42,893 nucleotides of DNA from CAYPKW01 sp964411425. Lineage in GTDB: Bacteria > Pseudomonadota > Alphaproteobacteria > Dongiales > Dongiaceae. Where the stretch lies: the NCBI GenBank assembly GCA_964411425.1, contig CAYPKW010000019.1, forward strand, positions 1 through 42,893. The letters run 5' to 3'. Both the position numbers and the translations under genes were made by a program. Shown one piece after another: positions 1-6,995 of this stretch (within the stretch, counting starts at the first letter, position 1; every line of letters starts with the position of its first letter). Below the pieces are notes generated by a model. It had not been told where the DNA came from. It was given only the letters and a program-made list of their open reading frames with translations, and made no database searches.

Positions 1-93
1 AACCCGGCCCTCGACCCCATCGGCAAGATCCCGGAATTCAAGTTCTGCGCCGCCAGGGTGGAGAAAGTGGAGCAGGCCGCGGCGGCGGAATAG
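1..93 (+). CDS. Formate dehydrogenase alpha subunit, C-terminal end only (cut by window edge)
   Basis: The first 31 codons read as the last part of a molybdopterin-dependent formate dehydrogenase catalytic subunit, including NPALDPIGKIPEFKFCAARV, the usual closing stretch of the molybdopterin-dinucleotide-binding domain. The gene enters from outside the window and stops at TAG 91-93, so whether it is full length cannot be seen. Its last 30 bases before the stop differ from the second copy near 2337-2376, while the 53 bases before that are identical. The family oxidises formate to CO2, normally with NAD-linked partner subunits that are not in this window. Confidence 0.75.
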   Translation, partial: NPALDPIGKIPEFKFCAARVEKVEQAAAAE

Positions 94-114
94 ACCGATA
101 AGCCCCGGCAAAGT

Positions 115-939
115 ATGAGCCGATCAGGACCGTCTCCACCGGAAAGGTTCAGGGTGCTCTATCAGGCGCTCTTCGGCACTGGCGACCCTACGAAAACGCT
201 TGCGACAATTTCAGCCGGCATCCATCGGATTGTCGAAAACGCCGAGATGCTCCTGGATGATGCAGTCGCGCTTGCCGATGCGCGTCGCTTCGAGAGCGCG
301 GACTTCATGGTCGCAACCGCACGCGAGGAGATGGCGAAAATTTACATTCTGGTTGATATGTGTAGGCTCGATTTTGCCAAACACGAAGGTGAACTTCAGC
401 GGTTGTGCCGAGCATTCTATAATCACGTCGTCAAGCATGCTTACTACGAGCTGAACGCAAAATCGTGGCCAGGTATCCAAGAGGCCGCTGAGTTCAAGAG
501 TGCCTTTGAGCACGAGACGCAGAAATGGTTTCCGGGTGCTCCGTACGATGAGCCGGATATGCCGCCCGTGACCTATTTCTCGCGGGAATCGAATCTCTAC
601 GTGGACTGGGATGACAATGCCAGCGAGTGGTCAAACCCGAGGTCACCGGCTAAGGGATATTTCTTCGGGTGCAACTGGCTATCGCCGCTCTCAGACGCCA
701 GGAAGGCACTCGACAAGCTCAAGGGCAGTCGCGATTGCCGGCTCTTTGAGGCGGATCGACTGTGCGTTCTCCACTCGCATTTCTCGGCCGAGTTTTTCGA
801 CGACAAGGCCACGACGGACAGGCTTCTCAAGCTATATCAGTCGGTTGGAGCCGAAATCGAGCGTAGATGGGGTCTGCCGTTAGCCGAGTTCGTGCGTTCC
901 GAGGTCCATAACTGGCCGCTATATGCCTTCGTTGCATAG
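115..939 (+). CDS. AbiV-like HEPN domain protein (putative abortive-infection factor)
   Basis: This 274-residue protein has the layout of AbiV-family HEPN proteins. A helix with NAEMLLDDAVALADARRFES (about residues 42-61) is followed by ATAREEMAKIYIL, matching the family pattern of A..LL.DA..L....F..A and EE..K. Then comes RAFYNHVVKH, which fits the R-x4-6-H motif that carries RNase activity in many HEPN toxins. A later segment, SNLYVDWDD, resembles the LYVD segment of AbiV proteins. AbiV of Lactococcus blocks phage protein synthesis. Assignment is by motif only. The gene is clearly lower in GC than its neighbours (29 G/C in the 60 bases 301-360, against 53 in 3061-3120), which suggests transfer. 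It lies 70 bases before an HNH gene on the same strand. No strong ribosome binding site is visible. Confidence 0.6.
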   Translation: MSRSGPSPPERFRVLYQALFGTGDPTKTLATISAGIHRIVENAEMLLDDAVALADARRFESADFMVATAREEMAKIYILVDMCRLDFAKHEGELQRLCRAFYNHVVKHAYYELNAKSWPGIQEAAEFKSAFEHETQKWFPGAPYDEPDMPPVTYFSRESNLYVDWDDNASEWSNPRSPAKGYFFGCNWLSPLSDARKALDKLKGSRDCRLFEADRLCVLHSHFSAEFFDDKATTDRLLKLYQSVGAEIERRWGLPLAEFVRSEVHNWPLYAFVA

Positions 940-1009
940 GAAACCGCCTCTTGGTGGACTCTTGAAGTGGCACACGACTGGAGTTGACGCGCGGATGGTT
1001 GACTGTTGA

Positions 1010-1786
1010 ATGCGGCGAGGCAGATATACCAAGCGGAATTTCGTTTCGAAAATTCGCAAGGATCTGCGTGCGAAATTCTTGGCCCTGACACCTACCGAGG
1101 TCGACGAAAAACTGGCCGACTTACTGAGGCGCCACAAAGAGCTGGGTGCGAATGCCGTTGAGTTCGCGAGGGCCCACGAGCGAACGACGGCCGCACATTT
1201 GGCTGTGCACGACGCACAGCGGAGAGTCGCTGCCGCAAGCGCCAAGCGCCCGAGGAGACTATTCGGGCTGCGAGTGTCCCACCAAAGAACTGCCGAGGAA
1301 GTGGCAGCTGAGCGCGAGATGGCAGCCGCCGAACAAGCATACGAGAGGGCATTCGAAAAGGAGCGCGAAGACTCCCACCAATTAGAACGCGTACGCGAGG
1401 TGAGGAAGCGTATTTGGCACGAGATCGAGGTCCTCAGGCAAATTAGAGCGCAGCACAAAAGGCGTGTTACAGCCGCGAAAGTGGCCGCGTTTCACGACAA
1501 CCTCCGCGGAACGGCACCCACTGTCCGTCGCGCGCTCTCTGCGGAGCGTGACCGCATGAACTCGTGCCCGTATTGTGGCAGGACTCCCGAACCGACAGAG
1601 TCTGTCGCGGACCACATCTACCCCGTTAGCTTGGGTGGACTATCCACGGTCGACAACATGGTTTGGGTATGCGCTTCGTGCAATAAAGCGAAAGGCAAAC
1701 TCACGTTGCGACGGTTCTGCGTCAAGATGGGTTTCGACCATGACGAAGTGTGCGCCACTCTCGAAGGCCTCGGCAAAAACATCTGA
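1010..1786 (+). CDS. HNH endonuclease with N-terminal coiled-coil region
   Basis: The C-terminal third of this 258-residue protein is an HNH nuclease. A first CxxC pair (CPYCG), the DHIYPVSLGG core with the catalytic His, and the second CxxC in VCASCNKAKG together give the zinc-ribbon HNH pattern. Residues of about 20-165 are highly charged and rich in Glu, Arg, Lys and Ala, as expected for a long helix or coiled coil, with no recognised domain. Base composition is intermediate and lower than the chromosomal genes downstream. It follows the AbiV-like gene on the same strand within the segment bounded by the two formate dehydrogenase 3' ends. A defence or mobile-element role is inferred from context; the target is unknown. 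Confidence 0.75.
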   Translation: MRRGRYTKRNFVSKIRKDLRAKFLALTPTEVDEKLADLLRRHKELGANAVEFARAHERTTAAHLAVHDAQRRVAAASAKRPRRLFGLRVSHQRTAEEVAAEREMAAAEQAYERAFEKEREDSHQLERVREVRKRIWHEIEVLRQIRAQHKRRVTAAKVAAFHDNLRGTAPTVRRALSAERDRMNSCPYCGRTPEPTESVADHIYPVSLGGLSTVDNMVWVCASCNKAKGKLTLRRFCVKMGFDHDEVCATLEGLGKNI

Positions 1787-1989
1787 TGGGAACGTTGGTT
1801 CAGACTCGGTCGGTGAAGAATCGATTGATCGGTCAATGCGGTCTCGAACGAAGCTCCGATGCAAGGCTCGAATGCCAGATTGGCAGAGGTACGGCCGCGC
1901 CTCGCCGATCGCCGCGACGCGTCCGCGCCTGGCCGCGCGGCTTCGCCCTGACGACGATCTCCCCGTCGTGCGCAATCGGATTCTCGAAT

Positions 1990-2376
1990 TTGGACTCTGA
2001 CCCCGATTTCTCGATGGTGCTCTCGACCGGGCGGTTGCTCGAACACTGGCACACCGGGGCCATGAGCCGGCGCTCCGCCTATCTCGACGACATCGAGCCC
2101 GAGGCGATCGCCCACATGGCGCCGCGGGACTTGGCGCGCCATGGGTTCGAGCCGGGCCAGACGATCCGCGTCTCGACCCGGCGCGGCGCCCTCGACATCA
2201 AGGTGCGGAGCGACCGCGACGTTCCCGCCGGCATGGTGTTCATCCCGTTCTGCTTCGCGGAGGCGGCGGCGAACCTCTTGACCAACCCGGCCCTCGACCC
2301 CATCGGCAAGATCCCGGAATTCAAGTTCTGCGCCGCGAGAGTAGAGACGAGGCCGCTGGCAGCTGAGGCCGAATAG
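1990..2376 (+). pseudogene. Formate dehydrogenase alpha subunit 3' fragment (second copy)
   Basis: From about codon LDSDPDFSMVLSTG the frame encodes the last roughly 128 residues of a formate dehydrogenase alpha subunit: TGRLLEHWHTGAM, a conserved cofactor-domain motif, then the segments around VRVSTRRGALDIK, GMVFIPFCFAEAAANL and NPALDPIGKIPEFKF. The frame stays open upstream to 1750, but the bases before 1990 do not look like this family, so the catalytic domains are missing. The fragment is probably non-functional. It duplicates the gene end seen at 1-93 and so marks the right border of the inserted AbiV-HNH segment or of a rearrangement between formate dehydrogenase paralogues. Confidence 0.75.
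2284..2336 (+). repeat. Direct repeat, second copy of bases 1-53
   Basis: Bases 2284-2336 are identical to bases 1-53; the copies diverge from the next base. The left copy is cut by the window edge, so the true repeat may be longer. Both lie in the same frame of the formate dehydrogenase 3' end. The pair flanks the AbiV-like and HNH genes. Confidence 0.9.
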
Positions 2377-2413
2377 AGCTTTTGTGCCAGGGCAATCGCA
2401 TTTGACTGCGATC

Positions 2414-2527
2414 GGCTTTCCTCCTCTTTCGAGACGCGCCCTCTCGGGCGCTCCTCAAGATGAGGAAAGCCAACAACGAGCCTCATGGTGAGGAGGCCGC
2501 GACAGCGGCCGTCTCGAACCATGAGGC
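2414..2527. repeat. Two adjacent palindromic intergenic repeats (REP-like)
   Basis: The first hairpin has arms GGCTTTCCTC (2414-2423) and GAGGAAAGCC (2462-2471). The second has arms GCCTCATGGT (2480-2489) and ACCATGAGGC (2518-2527). Both contain GAGGAG/CTCGAA-type internal segments, as in the small palindromic repeats common in alphaproteobacterial intergenic DNA. They fill most of the gap between the formate dehydrogenase fragment and the DUF433 gene. No function can be assigned; a stem of this kind can stabilise mRNA ends. Confidence 0.65.
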
Positions 2528-2609
2528 CGCAATCCGCCAATACGATTGCCCTGACTTTGGAGCCCTTTCGCCTTGAAGCCGCCGGCGCTTTGGAAATAGG
2601 CTTCGCGCC

Positions 2610-2822
2610 ATGGGCGAGCCGCTGGTTACCCGTTCGGCCGAGGTCATGGGGGGAACCCCCGTCTTCGCCGGCACGCGCGTGCTCGTGCAGACGCTGATCG
2701 ACTACCTCGAGGCGGGCGAGACGATCGATGATTTCCTTGATGGTTTCCCTACCGTTGCCCGCGCGCAGGTCATCGCGTTTCTCAAGGAGGCGAAGCAGCG
2801 AGTGGTGGCCGCGGCCTCGTGA
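2610..2822 (+). CDS. DUF433 domain protein (antitoxin-type)
   Basis: This 70-residue protein has the DUF433 pattern: a short lead, then GGTPVFAGTRVLVQTLIDYL, and a helical end with TVARAQVIAFLKEAKQ. Small DUF433 proteins are winged-helix antitoxins usually encoded just upstream of a DUF5615 PIN-like toxin. Here the toxin frame starts at a GTG overlapping this gene's stop codon but ends after 22 codons, so the antitoxin appears orphaned. It sits just upstream of dprA, at the right edge of the accessory island. Confidence 0.75.
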   Translation: MGEPLVTRSAEVMGGTPVFAGTRVLVQTLIDYLEAGETIDDFLDGFPTVARAQVIAFLKEAKQRVVAAAS

Positions 2823-2887
2823 GGATACTCCTCGACGAATGCGCCGCCAAGGTTGAGGCAAGCGTGGGGCGGGAGGCGGCGGAGTAA
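2819..2887 (+). pseudogene. DUF5615 PIN-like toxin, N-terminal remnant
   Basis: A GTG at 2819 overlaps the DUF433 stop codon (GTGA) and opens a frame reading VRILLDECAAK, the characteristic first strand and acidic residue of DUF5615 toxins (family start MRILLDE). The frame then loses family resemblance and stops at TAA 2885-2887 after 22 codons, where the family is normally about 100 residues or more. It is too short to be an active nuclease. The GTGA overlap is the expected coupling in an intact DUF433-DUF5615 pair. Confidence 0.6.
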
Positions 2888-2941
2888 GGCGTGCCTATCG
2901 GGCCATTGACCGCCCCATCGCCCTCGTCCACCCTTGGCGCC

Positions 2942-4069
2942 ATGGCCCTCCCCCGCCGCCCCCTGAGCGACGAGGAACGCCTCGACTGGCTGTGCCTCAC
3001 GCGCAGCGAGAACGTCGGGCCGATCATCTTCCGCCAGCTCATCGACCGGTTCGGCAGCGCCGGCGCCGCGCTCGACGCCCTGCCCGACCTCGCGCGGCGC
3101 GGCGGGCGGGGGCGCCCCATCGAGCTGTTCCCGCGCGCCGCGGCCGAGCGCGAGCTCGAAACGCTGGCCGAGTTGGGCGCCCGCCTCGTTGCTGCGATGG
3201 AACCCGACTATCCGGCGCCGCTCGCCGCCATCGAGGACGCGCCGCCGGTCATCTCGGTGCGGGGCGAGGTGGGTCTGCTGTCTCGCCCCACCGTCGCCAT
3301 CGTCGGCACCCGAAACGCCTCGGCCAACGGGCGGCGGCTCGCCCAGGACATCGCGCGGGACTTGGGCGCGGCCGGCTTCGTCGTCGCCTCCGGCTTCGCC
3401 CGCGGCATCGACGCCGCCGCGCACCGGGGCAGCCTCGCCACCGGCACCGTCGCCGTGCTGGCCGGCGGCATCGAAGTGGTCTATCCGCCGGAGCACCGCG
3501 ACCTCTACGCCGAGATCGTCGCCAAGGGCGCGCTCGTGGCCGAGATGCCGCCGGGCACGCAGCCGCAGGCCCGCCACTTCCCGCGCCGCAACCGGCTGAT
3601 CTCGGGCCTGGCGCAGGGCGTCCTGGTGGTCGAGGCGGCGCGCCGTTCCGGATCGCTCATCACCGCGCGCTGCGCCCTCGACCAGGGCCGCGAGGTGATG
3701 GCGGTGCCGGGCTCGCCGCTCGACCCGCGCTGCCAGGGGACGAACCACCTGATCCGCCAGGGCGCCGCGCTGATCGAGACCGCCGCCGACGTGCTGGCCG
3801 CCTTGGAAGGTACGGCGCCGCGCCTAGCCGCGCCCGAGGCCGTCTTCGAGGGCCCGGAAGCGGCCGCCGGCGCCCCGGACGTGACGCCCGAGGCCCGCGT
3901 CCGGGTCGAGCTTCTGCTCGGCCCCTCGCCGGTCGCGGTTGACGAACTGCTGCGCCAGTGTCAATTATCCGCCCCCGTTGTCCGGACCGTGCTCCTGGAG
4001 CTGGAACTGGCCGGCCGCCTGGAACGCCAGCCAGGCAACCGGGTCTCTCTGCTGATGCCTACGGCATGA
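2942..4069 (+). CDS. dprA: DNA-processing protein DprA/Smf
   Basis: DprA loads RecA onto incoming single-stranded DNA during transformation and is also widely kept in non-competent bacteria. The 375-residue frame from ATG 2942 shows an N-terminal helical region (residues about 10-50), then the Rossmann core from about 115 with VAIVGTRNAS (118-127), SGFARGIDAAAH (150-161) and RSGSLITA (235-242), and a C-terminal winged-helix domain from about 318. The frame is open upstream to 2891, but ATG 2942 gives the usual family start just before the DEERL helix. It is followed 30 bases later by topA, a common alphaproteobacterial arrangement. Confidence 0.93.
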   Translation: MALPRRPLSDEERLDWLCLTRSENVGPIIFRQLIDRFGSAGAALDALPDLARRGGRGRPIELFPRAAAERELETLAELGARLVAAMEPDYPAPLAAIEDAPPVISVRGEVGLLSRPTVAIVGTRNASANGRRLAQDIARDLGAAGFVVASGFARGIDAAAHRGSLATGTVAVLAGGIEVVYPPEHRDLYAEIVAKGALVAEMPPGTQPQARHFPRRNRLISGLAQGVLVVEAARRSGSLITARCALDQGREVMAVPGSPLDPRCQGTNHLIRQGAALIETAADVLAALEGTAPRLAAPEAVFEGPEAAAGAPDVTPEARVRVELLLGPSPVAVDELLRQCQLSAPVVRTVLLELELAGRLERQPGNRVSLLMPTA

Positions 4070-4099
4070 ACCGCAAACGTTGGAATCTGCAGTAGCCGG

Positions 4100-6679
4100 A
4101 TGAACGTCGTCGTCGTCGAATCGCCGGCCAAGGCGAAGACCATCAACCGGTACCTCGGGCCCGGCTACCTGGTGCTCGCCAGCTTCGGCCATGTGCGCGA
4201 CCTGCCGGCCAAGGACGGCTCGGTCAAGCCGGACGAGGACTTCGCCATGAGCTGGCAGGTCGAAGGCAAGGCCGAGGCGCGGCTCAAGGAGATCGCCAAA
4301 GCCGTCAAGGGGGCCCGCCAACTCATCCTCGCCACCGACCCCGACCGCGAGGGCGAGGCCATTTCCTGGCACATCGTCGAGGAGCTCAAGCGGCGCAAGG
4401 TGCTCGACAGCGTCGAGGTCAAGCGCGTGGTGTTCCACGAGATCACCAAGTCGGCGGTCGAGGACGCCATGCGCCATCCGCGCGCCGTCAACGGCGAGCT
4501 GGTCGAGGCCTATCTGGCGCGCCGCGCGCTCGACTACCTGGTCGGCTTCACGCTGTCGCCCGTGTTGTGGCGCAAGCTGCCCGGCGCGCGCTCGGCGGGC
4601 CGCGTGCAGTCGGTGGCCTTGCGCCTGGTGTGCGAGCGCGAGGCCGAGATCGAGGCTTTCCTCGCGCGCGAATACTGGACCGTCGAGGCGGCGTTCGAGG
4701 CCGCGGGCGGGGCCTTCGAGGCGCGGCTCACCCATGTCGCCGGCGGCAAGCTCGAAAAGTTCGACCTGGCGAACGAGGCGGCCGCCAAGGCGGCGGTGGA
4801 GCGCGTGCTCGAAGGCGCGCCGTATCGAATCGGCGCCGTCGAGCGCAAGACGACGCGGCGCAATCCATATGCCCCCTTCACCACCTCGACGCTGCAGCAG
4901 GAGGCCTCGCGCAAGCTGGGATTGGGCGCCACCGCCACCATGCGCATCGCGCAGCGGCTGTACGAGGGGGCGGACGTCGAAGGGGAAACCGTCGGGCTCA
5001 TCACCTACATGCGCACCGACGCGGTGACGCTGTCCAACGAGGCGATCGCCGCCTGCCGCAGGCTGATCGCGGCCGAGTTCGGCGATCGGTACCTGCCCCA
5101 GGCCCCGCGCCTTTACAAGACCGCGGCCAAGAACGCGCAAGAGGCGCACGAGGCGATCCGGCCAACCGACATGGCGCGGCGCCCGGCCGACGTCGCCCGG
5201 ACGCTGGATCGCGACCAGGGTCGCCTGTACGAGCTCATTTGGAAGCGCACGGCGGCAAGCCAAATGGAAAGCGCCGTCATCGACCAAGTCGGGGCGGACG
5301 TCGAAACGGCGAACGGCGGCGCGCGCCTCAGGGCGACGGGTTCCTCGGTCCGTTTCGACGGCTTTCTCAGGCTCTACCGCGAGGACCGTGACGAGCCCGC
5401 CGAGGACGACGACGAGCGGCGCCTGCCGGCCTTGCGCGAGGGCGAGGCGGTGACAGGCGGGGCGGTAACGCCGAGCCAGCACTTCACCGAGCCGCCGCCG
5501 CGCTACACGGAAGCGAGCCTGGTGAAGCGCCTCGAGGAGCTCGGCATCGGCCGGCCGTCCACCTACGCCTCGATCATGCAAGTGCTGCAGGACCGCGATT
5601 ACGTGCGCCTGGAAAAGAAGCGGTTCGTGCCCGAGGATCGCGGGCGCGTGGTGACCGCGTTCCTCGCCAACTTCTTCGAACGCTACGTGCAGTACAACTT
5701 CACCGCCGATCTGGAGAATCGGCTCGACGACATTTCCGGCGGGCGCATCGACTGGAAGACCGTGCTGCGCGACTTCTGGAGCGCCTTCAGCCGCTCGGTC
5801 GAGGACACGCGCGACCTGTCGATCACCGAGGTCGTGGCGGCCTTGGACCGCGCGCTCGGCCCGCACTTCTTCCCCGAGGGCAAGGACGGCGACGCGCGCC
5901 TCTGCCCCACCTGCCGCGGCGGCCGCCTCAGCTTGAAGCTCGGCAAGTTCGGCGCCTTCATCGGTTGCGCCAACTACCCGGAGTGCCGTTACACGCGAAG
6001 GCTCGCCGTCGCCGGGGGCGACGGCGCGGCGGAGCAGGAGCGCCAAGCGCCCCGGCTGCTCGGCGCCGACCCCGCGAGCGGGCTTCCCGTCAGCCTGCGC
6101 CACGGTCCCTACGGCCACTACGTGCAATTGGGCGACGCCGGCAAGGACAAGAAGACCAAACCCAAGCGCGTCGCGCTGCCCAAGAATGCGGCGCCGGCCG
6201 AGTTGGACTTGCCTCGGGCGTTGGCGCTGCTCGCCCTGCCGCGGGAAGTGGGCGCCCATCCCGACGACAGCAGACCGATTCTCGCCGGCATCGGGCGCTT
6301 CGGCCCCTATCTGAAGCACGACCGGAAGTTCAAGTCGCTGGCGCCGGAGGAGGATATCCTGTCGATCGGCCTCAATCGCGCGGTGGCGCTCTTGGCCGAG
6401 GCGCCGGCGCGCGGCCGACAAGCCGGCAAGCCGATCGGCGACCATCCCAAGGACGGCGGGCAAATCGCGCTCTACAGCGGCCGGTACGGACCCTATGTGC
6501 GGCACGGGCCGACCATCGCCTCGCTGCCGAAATCGATGGACCCGGCGGCGCTGACGATTGAGGCGGCGGTGGCGCTGCTCGATGCGCGCGCGGCCAAGGG
6601 GAGGAAGAAGCCGCCTCAGAGGACGGCGCCCCGGCACGGCGGCCAGCGTCGCAAGACCGGGAAAACCAAACCTTCTTGA
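4100..6679 (+). CDS. topA: DNA topoisomerase I
   Basis: Type IA topoisomerase that relaxes negative supercoils by transient single-strand breakage. The 859-residue protein starts with the Toprim domain (VVVESPAKAKTI, then the acidic TDPDREGEAISWH). The catalytic Tyr is residue 303 in GLITYMRTD. A four-Cys zinc ribbon begins at Cys602 (CPTC ... CANYPEC). After it come repeated C-terminal topoisomerase modules with FGPYLK and YGPYV motifs, typical of alphaproteobacterial TopA, and a Lys/Arg-rich tail that probably binds DNA. Length is normal. It lies in a run with dprA, a cupin gene and rnr on the same strand. Confidence 0.96.
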   Translation: MNVVVVESPAKAKTINRYLGPGYLVLASFGHVRDLPAKDGSVKPDEDFAMSWQVEGKAEARLKEIAKAVKGARQLILATDPDREGEAISWHIVEELKRRKVLDSVEVKRVVFHEITKSAVEDAMRHPRAVNGELVEAYLARRALDYLVGFTLSPVLWRKLPGARSAGRVQSVALRLVCEREAEIEAFLAREYWTVEAAFEAAGGAFEARLTHVAGGKLEKFDLANEAAAKAAVERVLEGAPYRIGAVERKTTRRNPYAPFTTSTLQQEASRKLGLGATATMRIAQRLYEGADVEGETVGLITYMRTDAVTLSNEAIAACRRLIAAEFGDRYLPQAPRLYKTAAKNAQEAHEAIRPTDMARRPADVARTLDRDQGRLYELIWKRTAASQMESAVIDQVGADVETANGGARLRATGSSVRFDGFLRLYREDRDEPAEDDDERRLPALREGEAVTGGAVTPSQHFTEPPPRYTEASLVKRLEELGIGRPSTYASIMQVLQDRDYVRLEKKRFVPEDRGRVVTAFLANFFERYVQYNFTADLENRLDDISGGRIDWKTVLRDFWSAFSRSVEDTRDLSITEVVAALDRALGPHFFPEGKDGDARLCPTCRGGRLSLKLGKFGAFIGCANYPECRYTRRLAVAGGDGAAEQERQAPRLLGADPASGLPVSLRHGPYGHYVQLGDAGKDKKTKPKRVALPKNAAPAELDLPRALALLALPREVGAHPDDSRPILAGIGRFGPYLKHDRKFKSLAPEEDILSIGLNRAVALLAEAPARGRQAGKPIGDHPKDGGQIALYSGRYGPYVRHGPTIASLPKSMDPAALTIEAAVALLDARAAKGRKKPPQRTAPRHGGQRRKTGKTKPS

Positions 6680-6689
6680 GGAGCGGACG

Positions 6690-6995
6690 ATGGCAGTAGA
6701 GACCCAGAAGCAAGCGCAAGCGACCGTCCAGGTGGACAACGATCGCGTCAAGGTCACGGAGTGGCGCTTCGCGCCCGGCGCGGCCACGGGCTGGCATCGC
6801 CACGCTTACGATTACGTCGTTGTGCCGCTCGTCACGGGCAGGCTGCGCCTCGACGAGGGCAAGCAAACGCGCGAGGCGGCGCTCGTCGCCGGCCAGTCGT
6901 ATTACCGCCCGGCGGGCGTCGAGCACGACGTGATCAACGCCAACGACCACGAATTCGCCTTCGTCGAAATCGAGTTCAAGACGCTGGCCCGATGA
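6690..6995 (+). CDS. Small cupin domain protein
   Basis: A 101-residue single cupin. The first cupin motif is visible as GWHRHAYDYVVVPLVTG, giving two metal-binding His, and the second as YYRPAGVEHDVIN with a further His. Small cupins of this type bind a metal and may act as sensors, isomerases or dioxygenases; the substrate cannot be read from sequence. GAGGAG overlapping the topA stop supports ATG 6690. The stop overlaps the rnr start (ATGA), so translation of the two is probably coupled. Confidence 0.85.
   Translation: MAVETQKQAQATVQVDNDRVKVTEWRFAPGAATGWHRHAYDYVVVPLVTGRLRLDEGKQTREAALVAGQSYYRPAGVEHDVINANDHEFAFVEIEFKTLAR

Noticed and set aside
1750..2376. A 208-codon frame starting inside the HNH gene and ending with formate dehydrogenase sequence
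   Set aside because: The first 80 codons overlap the HNH gene or are not family-like; only the part from about 1990 is meaningful, as a fragment.
3965..6787. A very long open frame (940 codons) on the minus strand opposite topA and dprA
   Set aside because: It runs antisense to clearly conserved genes, is rich in Arg, Ala and Gly, has no family motif, and arises from high third-position GC.
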